From positions 1-64,000 of the forward strand of contig NZ_JAKSXX010000116.1 of NCBI RefSeq assembly GCF_022829385.1: 64,000 nucleotides of DNA, written 5' to 3'. The notes under the pieces were generated by a model. It did no database searches, was not told the origin of the DNA, and saw nothing but the letters and a program-made list of their open reading frames with translations. Shown here piece after piece: positions 1 through 7,903 of the stretch (positions are counted from its first letter, which is position 1; each line of letters starts with the position of its first letter). The position numbers and the translations under genes were made by a program. The stretch is from Methylobacterium sp. J-070 (GTDB taxonomy: Bacteria > Pseudomonadota > Alphaproteobacteria > Rhizobiales > Beijerinckiaceae).

Positions 1-242
1 CGGTCCGCGACGTCGAGCTCCCAGGCCACCAGCGGGTCGTACAGGGTCAGGCCGGTGAACTGGTAGCCGCCGGCGCCTCGGTCCGGCTGCCCGGTGGTCA
101 GCGGCAGGTCGGTCATGGAGATGCCGTAGGTCAGGCTGCCCGGCGCCGCGCCCTCCGCGCCGGCCCGGCCCGCCGCTCCGAACGCGGCGAGCGCGGCGCC
201 CCCGGCCATCAGGGCGCGGCGTGTCGGCTTGATCAGGTCCAT
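1..242 (-). CDS. ABC transporter substrate-binding protein, family 5-like (N-terminal fragment)
   Basis: Only the first 80 codons are in the window; the gene runs off the left edge. The start at 242 is preceded by a GAGAG-type ribosome site. The N-terminus has a twin-arginine-like stretch (PTRRALMAGGAA), then a hydrophobic Ala/Gly segment and a likely signal-peptidase site near AGA. The mature start (SLTYGISMTDLPLTTGQPDR, then a GYQFTGLTLYDPLVAWEL segment) resembles the beginning of periplasmic peptide/nickel-type solute-binding proteins. The substrate cannot be read from this fragment. Confidence 0.7.
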   Translation of the reverse strand, partial: MDLIKPTRRALMAGGAALAAFGAAGRAGAEGAAPGSLTYGISMTDLPLTTGQPDRGAGGYQFTGLTLYDPLVAWELDVAD

Positions 243-436
243 CGTGTCTCTCGGCTGAACGCGGATGCGCCGCACGGAGCGGCGCCCGCTTCTCAGGCGC
301 GCCACGGCGTTCTGAGGGACGCGATCCCGTGCTGCATACAGAATGATGCACGCATCATGCCTAGCCGGACCTCCGGAGGCGGCGACCGAGCCTGCCCGAT
401 CTCAGGCCCGCTCGACTTTTTAGGCCCGCCGGACTT

Positions 437-1498
437 TCAGGCCTGCCAGACTTGGCCGGGCCGGAGCGCCAGGAACCGCGCGGGCGGGAGGCCGGCGGCA
501 TCGAGCGCCGCCGCCAGGGCCTCGGCGGGCCGCTCGATCCCCTCGTCGGTGAGCTGGAACGTGCCCCAGTGATGGCCGAGTGCCTGCTCGGCGCCCAGGA
601 GCATCAGGGCCTCGACCGCCTCGGCGGGATTGACGTGCTGCGCCTGCATGAACCAGCGCGGCTCGTAGGCGCCGATCGGCAGCGTCGCCAGACGGGGGGC
701 ACCGAAGCGGGTGCGGATCTCGCGGAACAGCGCGCCGTCGCCGAAGCCGGTGTCGCCCACGTGGTAGTGCACGCCCCGGGGCGAGGTGATCACGAAGGCG
801 CACCACAACGCCATGCGCCGGTCGTTGACGCCCCGCGCCGACCAGTGGTTCGCGGGCGTCAGGTGGACCTGCAGCCCGTCGCCGAGGTCGACCGTCTGGC
901 CCCAGTCGCGGGTCTCGACGTGCATGGTGGCGTCGTAGCCGCGCAGGATGGCGTCGTTGCCGAGGGGCGCCACGATCAGAGGCTGATGGCCCTGCCAGAT
1001 CCGGGCAAGGCTCGGCCCGTCGAGATGGTCGTAGTGGTTGTGGGTGATCAGCACCGCGTCGATGGGCGGCAGGTCGGCCAGCGCGATGCCCGGCGGGTTG
1101 ACGCGCTTCGGCCCGGCGAAGCGCACCGGGCTCGCCCGCTTGGCGAAGACCGGATCGATCAGGATGTTGCGGCCGGCGACCTGCACCAGGTAGCTCGCAT
1201 GGCCGATCAGCACCACCCGCAGCCCCGCGACGCGCTCGGGGGGCCGGTCTGCGGGATGGGGGCTGGGGAAGCTCCTCGGCCAGGGCTCGCGCTGCCGCTT
1301 GGCCTGCCAGCGGAGCACGTCCGGCAGCGACTTGTCGGTCGCCTGGTCCGGCAGGAAGAACCTTAGCCCGTCGAAATGATCGGAGACGGGCCCGCTGTAA
1401 TAGGGGTTCTTGCCGCGCCGGTGGGCGGCGTAGCCGACACCGCCGAGCGTCATCACCGTGGCCGCGCTGGCGACCGTGAGCAGGCTGCGCCGTTTCAT
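437..1498 (-). CDS. MBL-fold metal-dependent hydrolase (NAPE-PLD/UlaG-like)
   Basis: A 353-residue metallo-beta-lactamase-fold protein. The metal-binding signature HNHYDH is at residues 153-158, followed by LDGPSL. Upstream is the LIGHASYLVQVAGRNILIDP pattern (about 98-116) typical of the N-acyl-phosphatidylethanolamine phospholipase D / UlaG-like branch. Length and the HWGTFQL motif near the C-terminus fit that branch. The N-terminus (MKRRSLLTVASAATVMTLGG) looks like a signal or membrane anchor, possibly Tat-type, so the enzyme probably acts in the cell envelope. The substrate is unknown; a phosphodiesterase or lactonase role is family inference. Confidence 0.85.
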   Translation of the reverse strand: MKRRSLLTVASAATVMTLGGVGYAAHRRGKNPYYSGPVSDHFDGLRFFLPDQATDKSLPDVLRWQAKRQREPWPRSFPSPHPADRPPERVAGLRVVLIGHASYLVQVAGRNILIDPVFAKRASPVRFAGPKRVNPPGIALADLPPIDAVLITHNHYDHLDGPSLARIWQGHQPLIVAPLGNDAILRGYDATMHVETRDWGQTVDLGDGLQVHLTPANHWSARGVNDRRMALWCAFVITSPRGVHYHVGDTGFGDGALFREIRTRFGAPRLATLPIGAYEPRWFMQAQHVNPAEAVEALMLLGAEQALGHHWGTFQLTDEGIERPAEALAAALDAAGLPPARFLALRPGQVWQA

Positions 1499-1584
1499 GC
1501 GTCTCAGATGGCCGCCGCGGCGGACCGGTCAAGCTCTCCGCCGGCGCGGCCGGGCGCCTCAGGGGACGAAGCGCGGAGGCCGGC

Positions 1585-1821
1585 TCACTCGACGGCCTCG
1601 GCGGCGAGCGACAGGCGCGCCCGGTAGATCACCTTGCCGACGCCGTCGCGCACGCAGGCGACGTAATCCTGGCGCTCGACGTCCGGCAGCATGTCGCGGG
1701 CGATCGCCGACATGATCCGGGTGACCTTGGCGCGCGCGGCCGGCAGATCGGGCAGATCGAAGCCGACCTCATCGCGGATCGGCTGCGAGCCGTCGTGAAG
1801 ATCGATGAAGAAGCGAGGCAT
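1585..1821 (-). CDS. DUF6894-like small protein
   Basis: A 78-residue protein beginning MPRFFIDLHDGSQPIRDEVG, the pattern of short DUF6894-type proteins that are numerous in Methylobacterium and Bradyrhizobium. The family core is visible: an [RY]-[YF]-F-[HID]-[LV]-x-[DN]-G start, a D-E-x-G-x-[DE]-L-P-[DS] segment, and an Ala-rich helix carrying AR. No function is established for the family. It stands alone, downstream of the region before the Rieske oxygenase and oriented the same way. The start at 1821 was chosen because the family begins at this methionine; upstream in-frame sequence is unrelated. Confidence 0.75.
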   Translation of the reverse strand: MPRFFIDLHDGSQPIRDEVGFDLPDLPAARAKVTRIMSAIARDMLPDVERQDYVACVRDGVGKVIYRARLSLAAEAVE

Positions 1822-2068
1822 CGGCGCGAAGCGTCTCAATGAGAGGTAATGCGCTGCGATGATTGCTCTATGTATGGTTAATGAGGTCTTAAATGCCGGG
1901 CGATAGCGGTGTCGGCGGCCGCCGGATCGACCACGAAGGGCGCGGAGCCGACCGCCGCGTCCGCGACCCGCGATGTCCGGCCCCCTCGCCGACGCGGCAG
2001 CGGGATCCGATCGCATCCCGTGCAAGCCGACGTGACCGCCCCGGGGCCCGCCCGTTCCGTGGGCCCGG

Positions 2069-3214
2069 TCAGGAGCGCCAGCGCAGCTCGCGACGCTCCA
2101 GCGGGTTGGCGAACGCGCGGCCGTCGCGGGCGGATTCCAGCGCCTCGCGCTTCAGGCGGAAATACCATTGCGAGGGCAGGTCGCCCTGTCCGAACAGCAC
2201 CATGGTGGGCTTGCGGTCCAGGCCGGCCTGCGCGTGCTGGAGGACCTGCTGGTCCTGCGTCAGGAACTGGCGCATCAGCGGCCGGGCGACGGGCTTGAGC
2301 AGGTTCAGCGCCGGCATGCTCCAGTAGAGCGCGTTGGTGAGCAGGGTGCGGTCCGGGCTCAGCGGCGTCGCGAAGGTGTAGTTCGCCACCCGCTTGGCCC
2401 CCGCCCGGATGCGCTCCAGGCGAACGCCGGGCAGGCGGAACTCGATCTCGACCTCCGGCACGCCGCCGAGCAGGCGGTAGACCGGCGAACTCGTCGTGGT
2501 GGCGTGGCTCGTCATGACGAAGCCGTGCGGCACCGGCTGGAAGGTCTTCACCTTCTCGCGCAGCTGCTTCGAGGGCCGGAACCACCAGGAATCGTGCACG
2601 AAGGCGACGTGTCCCGGATCCACGAGGCTCAACGTCGTGAGATCGAACGACGCCTCGACGACGAGCGCGACCACGAGGGACCCCGCGGGCTCGAAGTCCA
2701 GCTCCGGCACGGCGGGCACGTCGCCGCCTTCAGGCCCGAGATGCGGGTTCACCCAGAGGAACCCGGCGCTCTCGCGGACCGGGAAGCGCTGGACCTGGAT
2801 GCGGGAGAAGTCGGCGGCGTCGTGCTCCGAGAGCGTGGGGACGTCGCGGCACCGACCGTCCGTGCCGAAGCGCCAGCCGTGGAACGGGCACATCAGCGTT
2901 TCGCCGTCGAAGCGGCCTTTCGAGAGCGCCATGCCGCGATGCGGGCACCGGTCGCGCAGCGCGAAGGGGCTGCCGTCAGGGGCGCGGCCGAGCACGATCT
3001 GCTCGCCGTTCAGCTCGACGGCGCGGAGTCCCGGCCCGGGGCCCCTCCCACCGGCCGCCGTGCCGAGGCTCCGGGACGGACCGACGCAGTACCACGCGTT
3101 CCCGAGCGGCTGGCGCATCGCGTCGGGGTCGAGGGCGGCCTCGTCGGCGGGGCGGGGCGGGTTCGTGAAGGGCGCGTTCACGGCGGTGCGGCCTGACCTC
3201 GGGGGGCTCGTCAT
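2069..3214 (-). CDS. Rieske [2Fe-2S] aromatic ring-hydroxylating oxygenase, alpha-subunit type
   Basis: A 381-residue protein with an N-terminal Rieske domain. The cluster ligands are C90-x-H92 and C109-x2-H112 (RCPHRGMALSKG and CPFHGW). The C-terminal catalytic part holds DPGHVAFVH (about 199-207), matching the mononuclear-iron motif of vanillate O-demethylase / pheophorbide-a-oxygenase-like enzymes, with H202 and H207 as probable iron ligands. Such proteins take electrons from a separate reductase and oxidise or demethylate aromatic substrates. No reductase gene is adjacent, so the substrate and partner are unknown. A later start (MRQPLGNAWY, at 3118) is possible because homologues often begin there. 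Confidence 0.85.
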   Translation of the reverse strand: MTSPPRSGRTAVNAPFTNPPRPADEAALDPDAMRQPLGNAWYCVGPSRSLGTAAGGRGPGPGLRAVELNGEQIVLGRAPDGSPFALRDRCPHRGMALSKGRFDGETLMCPFHGWRFGTDGRCRDVPTLSEHDAADFSRIQVQRFPVRESAGFLWVNPHLGPEGGDVPAVPELDFEPAGSLVVALVVEASFDLTTLSLVDPGHVAFVHDSWWFRPSKQLREKVKTFQPVPHGFVMTSHATTTSSPVYRLLGGVPEVEIEFRLPGVRLERIRAGAKRVANYTFATPLSPDRTLLTNALYWSMPALNLLKPVARPLMRQFLTQDQQVLQHAQAGLDRKPTMVLFGQGDLPSQWYFRLKREALESARDGRAFANPLERRELRWRS

Positions 3215-3326
3215 ACGCCCGGGGGCCGAAACGGGGAAGCTCGCGGCCGGGGAGGACAAACGGGCGCAGGCGGGAGGCTTCACAATCCCGGCGCGGCCAC
3301 CTACCTTCGCGTCACCCGCAACGAAC

Positions 3327-3343
3327 GAAAGGAGGTGATCCAG
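3327..3343 (+). promoter_or_regulatory. Extended Shine-Dalgarno, 17-nt match to the 16S rRNA 3' tail
   Basis: The sequence GAAAGGAGGTGATCCAG is complementary over its whole length to the conserved 3' end of bacterial 16S rRNA (ending ...CTGGATCACCTCCTTTC). Ordinary ribosome sites match 4-7 bases. The last G is also the first base of the GTG start codon of the mini-gene that follows. The GGAGG core sits 7 bases before that codon, which is ideal spacing. Confidence 0.7.
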
Positions 3344-3414
3344 TGTCTCATTGTCATCAGCCGTGTGTCTCGGCTCATCGGACCTGGACCGTCGCCTCCG
3401 GCGCGTCGCTCTAA
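3343..3414 (+). CDS. Tiny Cys/His-containing peptide gene, 23 codons
   Basis: A GTG-initiated reading frame of 23 codons ending in TAA; its N-terminal part reads MSHCHQPCVSAHRTW. Two cysteines and three histidines fall within the first twelve residues, which could bind a metal or act as a regulatory leader. Evidence that it is a gene comes from its surroundings: an exceptionally long Shine-Dalgarno 7 bases upstream and a strong hairpin-plus-T-run terminator 58 bases downstream, forming a compact unit. I do not recognise a family. It could instead be a leader or decoy RNA whose translation matters more than its product. Confidence 0.5.
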   Translation: MSHCHQPCVSAHRTWTVASGASL

Positions 3415-3472
3415 GACGCGTCAGAGACCCGATCTCGGGACAGTTCCGCCGGACATCACGGTTCGGCAATGG

Positions 3473-3506
3473 AAGGGCCACCCTCTCGGGTGGCCCTTCG
3501 GCTTTT
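3473..3506 (+). terminator. Rho-independent terminator after the 23-codon gene
   Basis: A perfect 11-bp stem (AAGGGCCACCC / GGGTGGCCCTT) closes a TCTC tetraloop at 3473-3498 and is followed by CGGCTTTT. The T-run lies on the plus-strand side, so it terminates the small unit starting near 3327. It also sits just beyond the stop of the minus-strand coiled-coil gene. Confidence 0.8.
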
Positions 3507-3527
3507 CAGGCCTCTGCGGGGACGCGC

Positions 3528-4148
3528 TCAGCGCTTCTGCATCTGGAAGAGCGGCTGGGCCAGCGCCTCGGTCCGCGCACGCCACAGGTCGCGCTCCTCG
3601 CGCACCGCGTCACGCTCGCCCGCCAGGGTGAGGGTCTCGGCCCGCAGCGCCTCGCGCTCGGTCCGCAACGCCTCCAGCTCGGTCTGGAACCGCTCGCGCT
3701 CGGAACCGATGCTCTCGCGCTCGGCGCGGATCTCGTCCTGCTCCGCACGCAGCTGCTCCAGCGAGCCGATCTCGTCGCGGATGTGCTCGCGGAGCGCCCG
3801 GATCTCCTCCGCCAGCATCGCCTGCAGGGTGTCCTGGTGCTCGGCCTCCAGGCGCAGCTTCGCCTTCAGCATCAGGTTCTCGGCCATCAGCTCGGACAGG
3901 TCGGCATCCTCGGGCGCCTCCTCGCGCAGCTCGGCGAGGGACTCCGCCGGTCCGACCACCCGCGGCGACCACACCGTCTCGGCGGCGCGGGCCGCCTTCG
4001 GCTCCGGTCGCGACGCCTCGGGCTGCGCCTCGCCGCGCGTCTCCGGCGCGCCCTGGGTCTTCATCGCCGCGAGCCAGTCCCGAAGCGGGCCGGGCGCGGT
4101 GCGGTTGGCGGCCTCGTTCGGCGGCGTGGAGCGGGCGGGTTCCGACAT
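3528..4148 (-). CDS. Coiled-coil protein, function unknown
   Basis: A 206-residue soluble protein. The first 80 residues are Pro/Ala/Glu-rich and look disordered. From about residue 85 to the end it is a long continuous coiled coil of Glu/Arg/Leu heptads (for example LMAENLMLKAKLRLEAEHQD, then repeated RAERE/LRTERE units). No enzymatic motif is seen. The start MSEPARSTPP at 4148 has an AGGA ribosome site; an upstream ATG at 4193 would add 15 unconvincing residues. The gene converges on the 23-codon unit. A scaffold or cell-structure role is only a guess. Confidence 0.7.
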   Translation of the reverse strand: MSEPARSTPPNEAANRTAPGPLRDWLAAMKTQGAPETRGEAQPEASRPEPKAARAAETVWSPRVVGPAESLAELREEAPEDADLSELMAENLMLKAKLRLEAEHQDTLQAMLAEEIRALREHIRDEIGSLEQLRAEQDEIRAERESIGSERERFQTELEALRTEREALRAETLTLAGERDAVREERDLWRARTEALAQPLFQMQKR

Positions 4149-4350
4149 CGGCGGGCGTCCTGAGCGAATACCGCACGATGACAATCCGAACATGCTTAAC
4201 GATCGGTAAAAACACCTGTCCGCGCAACGTCCTGTCGCAGGGCGACCCGGGCGGCGGGCCCTGCCGCGGACACGCGAAATTGACTTTCCGCCGCGGCGCG
4301 GCTACGTCCCGCCCTCCCGATCCGTAGCAGATCGACCCGTGCCAAGCCGA

Positions 4351-4417
4351 CCGGTCCCGTGAGACCGGAGGTCAACGCCCGACAGCGCGTCTGCGCCCTC
4401 GGGCGCGATGGGCGTTG
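4351..4417 (+). other. Two adjacent hairpins upstream of the YHS-like/ffh genes
   Basis: The first hairpin is CCGGTC-CCGTGA-GACCGG (4351-4368). The second pairs CAACGCCC (4373-4380) with GGGCGTTG (4410-4417) around an inner GCGCCC/GGGCGC stem. They lie 43 bases before the start at 4460, so they would be in the leader transcript. The conserved SRP-RNA tetraloop and asymmetric-loop motifs are absent. It matches no riboswitch class I can recognise. Confidence 0.35.
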
Positions 4418-4459
4418 GGCCGATCCGCCAGGACGGGACCCGCCGGCCGAGGCACCCGC

Positions 4460-4678
4460 ATGACGCAGGATCAGCAAGCGTTGACCATCGAGGACGCGAT
4501 CAACGAGACCTGCCCCTGGTCGGGCAAGCCGATCTCTGCGGATTCGCTCACCCTCTACAACGGCGCCGTGGTGGGCTTCTGCAACCCGGGATGCCGGGAC
4601 AAGTTCGCCGGCGCCGTGCGCAGCTTCGAGGCCGCCCTCCAGGCGCGCCGCGTCGAGCGCGCCGGCCTGGAACAGTAA
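4460..4678 (+). CDS. Small YHS/TRASH-like metal-binding protein
   Basis: A 72-residue protein with a TCPWSGKPI segment (about 17-25) and a GFCNPGCRDKF segment (about 39-49). Three cysteines arranged as C-x22-C-x3-C, with the CNPGC knuckle and following aromatic, resemble YHS/TRASH-type metal-binding folds. It lies 18 bases upstream of ffh in the same direction, so the two probably share a transcript. No catalytic residues are seen. A role in metal sensing or delivery is an inference from the fold only. Confidence 0.7.
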   Translation: MTQDQQALTIEDAINETCPWSGKPISADSLTLYNGAVVGFCNPGCRDKFAGAVRSFEAALQARRVERAGLEQ

Positions 4679-4696
4679 CGGCAGGGCTGCACCGGA

Positions 4697-6274
4697 ATGT
4701 TCGAAGGCCTGTCCGACCGCCTCTCCGGCATCCTCTCGGGGCTCACCCGACGGGGGGCCCTGACCGAGGCCGACGTCACCGCCGCCATGCGCGAGGTGCG
4801 CCGCGCCCTGCTGGAGGCCGACGTCGCCCTCGAAGTGGTGCGCGGCTTCACCGACAAGGTGCGCGAGAAGGCGGTGGGCGCCGTCGTGCTCAAGTCGGTC
4901 ACCCCCGGCCAGATGGTCGTGAAGATCGTCAACGACGAGCTCGTGGCGATGCTCGGCACCGACGCCGAGACCGTCGACCTCAACGCCCCCGCGCCGGTGC
5001 CGATCCTGATGGTCGGCCTCCAGGGCTCGGGCAAGACCACCACGACGGCCAAGATCGCCCGGCGCCTGTCCGAGCGCGAGAAGCGGAAGGTGTTGCTGGC
5101 GTCGCTCGACACCCGCCGCCCGGCCGCGATGGAGCAGCTCGCCGTCCTGGCCAAGCAGGTCGGCGTCGAGAGCCTGCCGATCGTGGCCGGCCAGTCGGCG
5201 GTGCAGATCGCCAAGCGCGCCATGGAGGCGGCCCGGCTCGGCGGCTTCGACGTGGTGATGCTCGACACCGCCGGGCGCACCACGGTGGACGAGGGCCTGA
5301 TGGCCGAGGCCGCCGAGGTCAAGGCCGCGACCCGGCCCCACGAGGTCCTGCTGGTCGCCGACGCCCTCACCGGCCAGGACGCGGTCAACACCGCCCGGGC
5401 CTTCGACGAGCGGCTCGGCGTCACCGGCATCGTGCTGACCCGCATGGACGGCGATTCCCGCGGCGGCGCGGCGCTCTCGATGCGCGCCGTCACCGGCAAG
5501 CCGATCAAGCTCGTCGGCGTCGGCGAGAAGGTCGACGCGCTGGAGGAGTTCCACCCGGCCCGCGTCGCCAACCGCATCCTCGGCATGGGCGACATCGTCT
5601 CGCTGGTCGAGAAGGCCGCCGAGACCATCGACCACGAGCAGGCGCTCCGCACCGCGGAGAAGATGCGCAAGGGCAAGTTCGACCTCGAAGACCTGTCCAT
5701 GCAGCTCGCCCAGATGGAGAAGATGGGCGGCATCGGCGGCCTGATGGGCATGCTGCCCGGCATGGGCCAGATCAAGAAGCAGGTCGAGGGCGCCAACCTC
5801 GACGAGAAGATGTTCAAGCGCCAGCGCGCGATCATCTCGTCGATGACTGCCCAGGAGCGGAAGAACCCCGACCTCCTCAAGAACAGCCGCAAGAAGCGCA
5901 TCGCGGCCGGTTCCGGCGTCGACGTCTCGGAGATCAACAAGCTCCTGAAGATGCACCGGACCATGGCCGACATGATGAAGGCGATGGGCCAGGGCAAGCG
6001 CGGGATCGGGCAGGCGCTCGGCTCGATGTTCGGGCTGGGCGGCGGCGGCATGGGTGGTGGAATGGGCGGCGGCATGCCGGGGGGCCTTCCGCCCGGGATG
6101 CCCGAGCCGACCCCGGAACAGATCGCCCAACTCGAAAAACAGTTCGGCGGCAAGCTGCCGCCGATGCCGCCGGGCCTGGGCGGGGGCGGGATGCCCAGGA
6201 TGCCGGGGCTTCCCGGACTCGGCGGTCCGAAGCTTCCGGGTCTCGGCGGGTTCATGCCGGGGAAGAAGAAATGA
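4697..6274 (+). CDS. ffh: Signal recognition particle protein Ffh (SRP54)
   Basis: The GTPase of the signal recognition particle, which binds 4.5S RNA and signal peptides of nascent membrane and secreted proteins and docks with FtsY. The 525-residue product has the N domain (1-95), a G domain with P-loop GLQGSGKT (108-115), DTAGRT and TRMDGD motifs, and a Met-rich M domain (about 300-430). The last 85 residues are a Gly/Met/Pro-rich tail (GGGMGGGMGGGMPGG and similar), making the protein longer than the usual 450 or so. Its stop overlaps the chorismate mutase start (ATGA), so the two are translationally coupled. Confidence 0.97.
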   Translation: MFEGLSDRLSGILSGLTRRGALTEADVTAAMREVRRALLEADVALEVVRGFTDKVREKAVGAVVLKSVTPGQMVVKIVNDELVAMLGTDAETVDLNAPAPVPILMVGLQGSGKTTTTAKIARRLSEREKRKVLLASLDTRRPAAMEQLAVLAKQVGVESLPIVAGQSAVQIAKRAMEAARLGGFDVVMLDTAGRTTVDEGLMAEAAEVKAATRPHEVLLVADALTGQDAVNTARAFDERLGVTGIVLTRMDGDSRGGAALSMRAVTGKPIKLVGVGEKVDALEEFHPARVANRILGMGDIVSLVEKAAETIDHEQALRTAEKMRKGKFDLEDLSMQLAQMEKMGGIGGLMGMLPGMGQIKKQVEGANLDEKMFKRQRAIISSMTAQERKNPDLLKNSRKKRIAAGSGVDVSEINKLLKMHRTMADMMKAMGQGKRGIGQALGSMFGLGGGGMGGGMGGGMPGGLPPGMPEPTPEQIAQLEKQFGGKLPPMPPGLGGGGMPRMPGLPGLGGPKLPGLGGFMPGKKK

Positions 6275-6603
6275 GCATCCTCTCCGCACAAGCCGTCGAT
6301 CCCGAACTCGCACGCCTGCGCGACAGCATCGACAATTTCGATGCGGCGCTGATCCATCTCCTCGCCGAGCGGTTCCGCTGCACGCAGCGGGTCGGCGAGC
6401 TCAAGGCCCGCAAGGGGATCCCCCCTTCCGATCCGGACCGGGAGGCCCGTCAGGTCGCCCGGCTCCGCACCCTCGCGGTCGACGCCAAGCTCGACCCCGA
6501 TTTCGCCGAGAAGTTCCTTGCCTTCGTGGTCAAGGAAGTGATCCGGCACCACCAGTCGATCGCGGCGACGCACGAGTCGGCGACCGACACCGAGAGAAAG
6601 TAA
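6271..6603 (+). CDS. Chorismate mutase, AroQ type
   Basis: A 110-residue all-helical chorismate mutase, converting chorismate to prephenate for phenylalanine and tyrosine. Visible family features are [20 protein letters not shown] (about 14-33), the RVGELKA segment and a C-terminal HHQSIA helix, giving the arginine, lysine and glutamine positions expected of AroQ active sites. It overlaps ffh by 4 bases and lies 4 bases before rpsP, the standard alphaproteobacterial order. The prephenate dehydratase needed next is elsewhere in the window (46523-47380). Confidence 0.92.
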   Translation: MSILSAQAVDPELARLRDSIDNFDAALIHLLAERFRCTQRVGELKARKGIPPSDPDREARQVARLRTLAVDAKLDPDFAEKFLAFVVKEVIRHHQSIAATHESATDTERK

Positions 6604-6607
6604 GACG

Positions 6608-6970
6608 ATGGCCCTCAAGATCCGCCTCACCCGCGGCGGCGCCAAGAAGCGCCCCTACTACCGCATCGTCGTCGCCGACGCCCGCGCCCCGCGCGACGGC
6701 CGCTTCATCGACAAGGTCGGCGCCTACGACCCGATGAAGCCCAAGGACGATCCGGCCCGCATCGTGCTCGACAACGAGAAGATCCAGGGCTGGCTCGCCA
6801 AGGGCGCGCAGCCGACCGACCGGGTCCTGCGCTTCCTCGATCAGGCCGGCCTCGCCAAGCGCCCGACGCGGAACAACCCGCAGAAGGCCGAGCCGGGCGA
6901 GAAGGCCAAGGAGCGCGCGACCAAGCGCGCCGAGAAGGCCGCCGCGCCCGCCGAGGACGCCGCCGCGTAA
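6608..6970 (+). CDS. rpsP: 30S ribosomal protein S16
   Basis: A 120-residue S16. The family opening [20 protein letters not shown], the RDGRFI segment and the KVGAYDP motif are all present. After about residue 80 it carries a Lys/Ala/Glu-rich tail typical of alphaproteobacterial S16. It lies in the ffh-aroQ-rpsP-rimM gene order, with only 11 bases to rimM. Confidence 0.98.
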   Translation: MALKIRLTRGGAKKRPYYRIVVADARAPRDGRFIDKVGAYDPMKPKDDPARIVLDNEKIQGWLAKGAQPTDRVLRFLDQAGLAKRPTRNNPQKAEPGEKAKERATKRAEKAAAPAEDAAA

Positions 6971-6981
6971 GGCGCCGCATC

Positions 6982-7677
6982 ATGGCGCGCCGCCCCGCAG
7001 GTCCCTCCCCCCGCGACGGCGGCCGCCGCGGCCGCAAGAACGCGGCGGTCGGCGCGATCGCGCCCGACGCCGCGACCTCGCCGAAGGCACCGGCCGCGAA
7101 GGCGCCGGCGCAGCCGGGGCCCGCCGATCCGAACCTCGTCCTCCTGGGCGAGTTCGGCCGCGCGCACGGGCTGACCGGCGAGGTCCGTCTCAAATCCTAT
7201 ACCGCCGAACCGATGGCGATCGCCGGCTACGGTGCCCTGCTCGGTTCGGACGGGCGCAGCCTGACGCTCGCCGAGGTGCGGCCCGCCCCGGGCTCCTCGC
7301 CCGACATGCTGATCGCCCGGGTGAAAGGCGTCTCCGGGCGCAACGCCGCCGAGGCGTTGAACCGGCTCGCCCTGTTCGTCCCCCGCGACCGCTTGGCCGC
7401 CCCGGAGGACGAAGACGAGGTCTACGCGGCCGACCTGATCGGCGCGACGGCGGTCGACGCGGCCGGGACCCTCATCGGGACCATCGTGGCCGTGCCGAAC
7501 TACGGCGGCGGCGACTTGCTGGAACTGCGCTCGCCCGCCGGCGGCACCACCGCGCTCCTGCCCTTTACCAAGGCGTTCGTGCCGGTGCTCGACATGGAGC
7601 AGCGGCGGGTCACGGTGGTTCCCCCGGAGGACCTGTTCGCGCCGCCGGGGGAGAAGCCGGCCGACGATCCGGGCTGA
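6982..7677 (+). CDS. rimM: Ribosome maturation factor RimM
   Basis: A 16S rRNA processing factor that binds S19 during 30S head assembly. The conserved core begins [20 protein letters not shown] (about 54-73) and continues to a C-terminal PRC-barrel domain ([11 protein letters not shown] onward). An N-terminal Arg/Gly/Ala/Pro-rich extension of about 50 residues precedes the core and is longer than usual, so an internal start is conceivable, but the ATG at 6982 follows rpsP directly and no alternative ATG lies before the core. In most alphaproteobacteria trmD follows immediately; here trmD begins at 9584 after two minus-strand genes. Confidence 0.95.
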   Translation: MARRPAGPSPRDGGRRGRKNAAVGAIAPDAATSPKAPAAKAPAQPGPADPNLVLLGEFGRAHGLTGEVRLKSYTAEPMAIAGYGALLGSDGRSLTLAEVRPAPGSSPDMLIARVKGVSGRNAAEALNRLALFVPRDRLAAPEDEDEVYAADLIGATAVDAAGTLIGTIVAVPNYGGGDLLELRSPAGGTTALLPFTKAFVPVLDMEQRRVTVVPPEDLFAPPGEKPADDPG

Positions 7678-7742
7678 GTCGGCAGGCTCGCGTGGGCGGG
7701 CCATACGGTCCGCGACACGACAGGCACACCCGATATGGCCCG

Positions 7743-7829
7743 CCCTCCCCCCTCCGCGGGGGAGGGAGTAGCGCGGATGCGGCCGCATCTCCCCTCGAAC
7801 GAGGTGTGTGAATCCGGCAGCCCTTCCGG
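7743..7829. repeat. Intergenic GC palindrome repeat (copy A)
   Basis: A near-perfect palindrome CCCTCCCCCCTCCGCGG / GGGAGGG is followed at 7793-7829 by a GAACGAGGTGTGTGAATCCG segment that recurs at 19868-19890. It lies between the convergent rimM and DUF4239 genes, where its hairpin may also stop transcription from both sides. Confidence 0.7.
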
Positions 7830-7903
7830 AAAGATGCCCCGCGCTTCGTCATCGAAACACAGCATCGCTGTCGCGGACCGTGCCCGTTTCGGCCGCGTAA
7901 CCT

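Noticed and set aside
4260..4460. SRP (4.5S) RNA gene upstream of ffh
   Set aside because: Hairpins are present but the conserved GGAA-type tetraloop with GCAGCC-like asymmetric loop is missing.
4196..6313. 705-codon minus-strand frame antisense to ffh
   Set aside because: ffh on the plus strand has all SRP54 motifs. The antisense frame has no recognisable domain.
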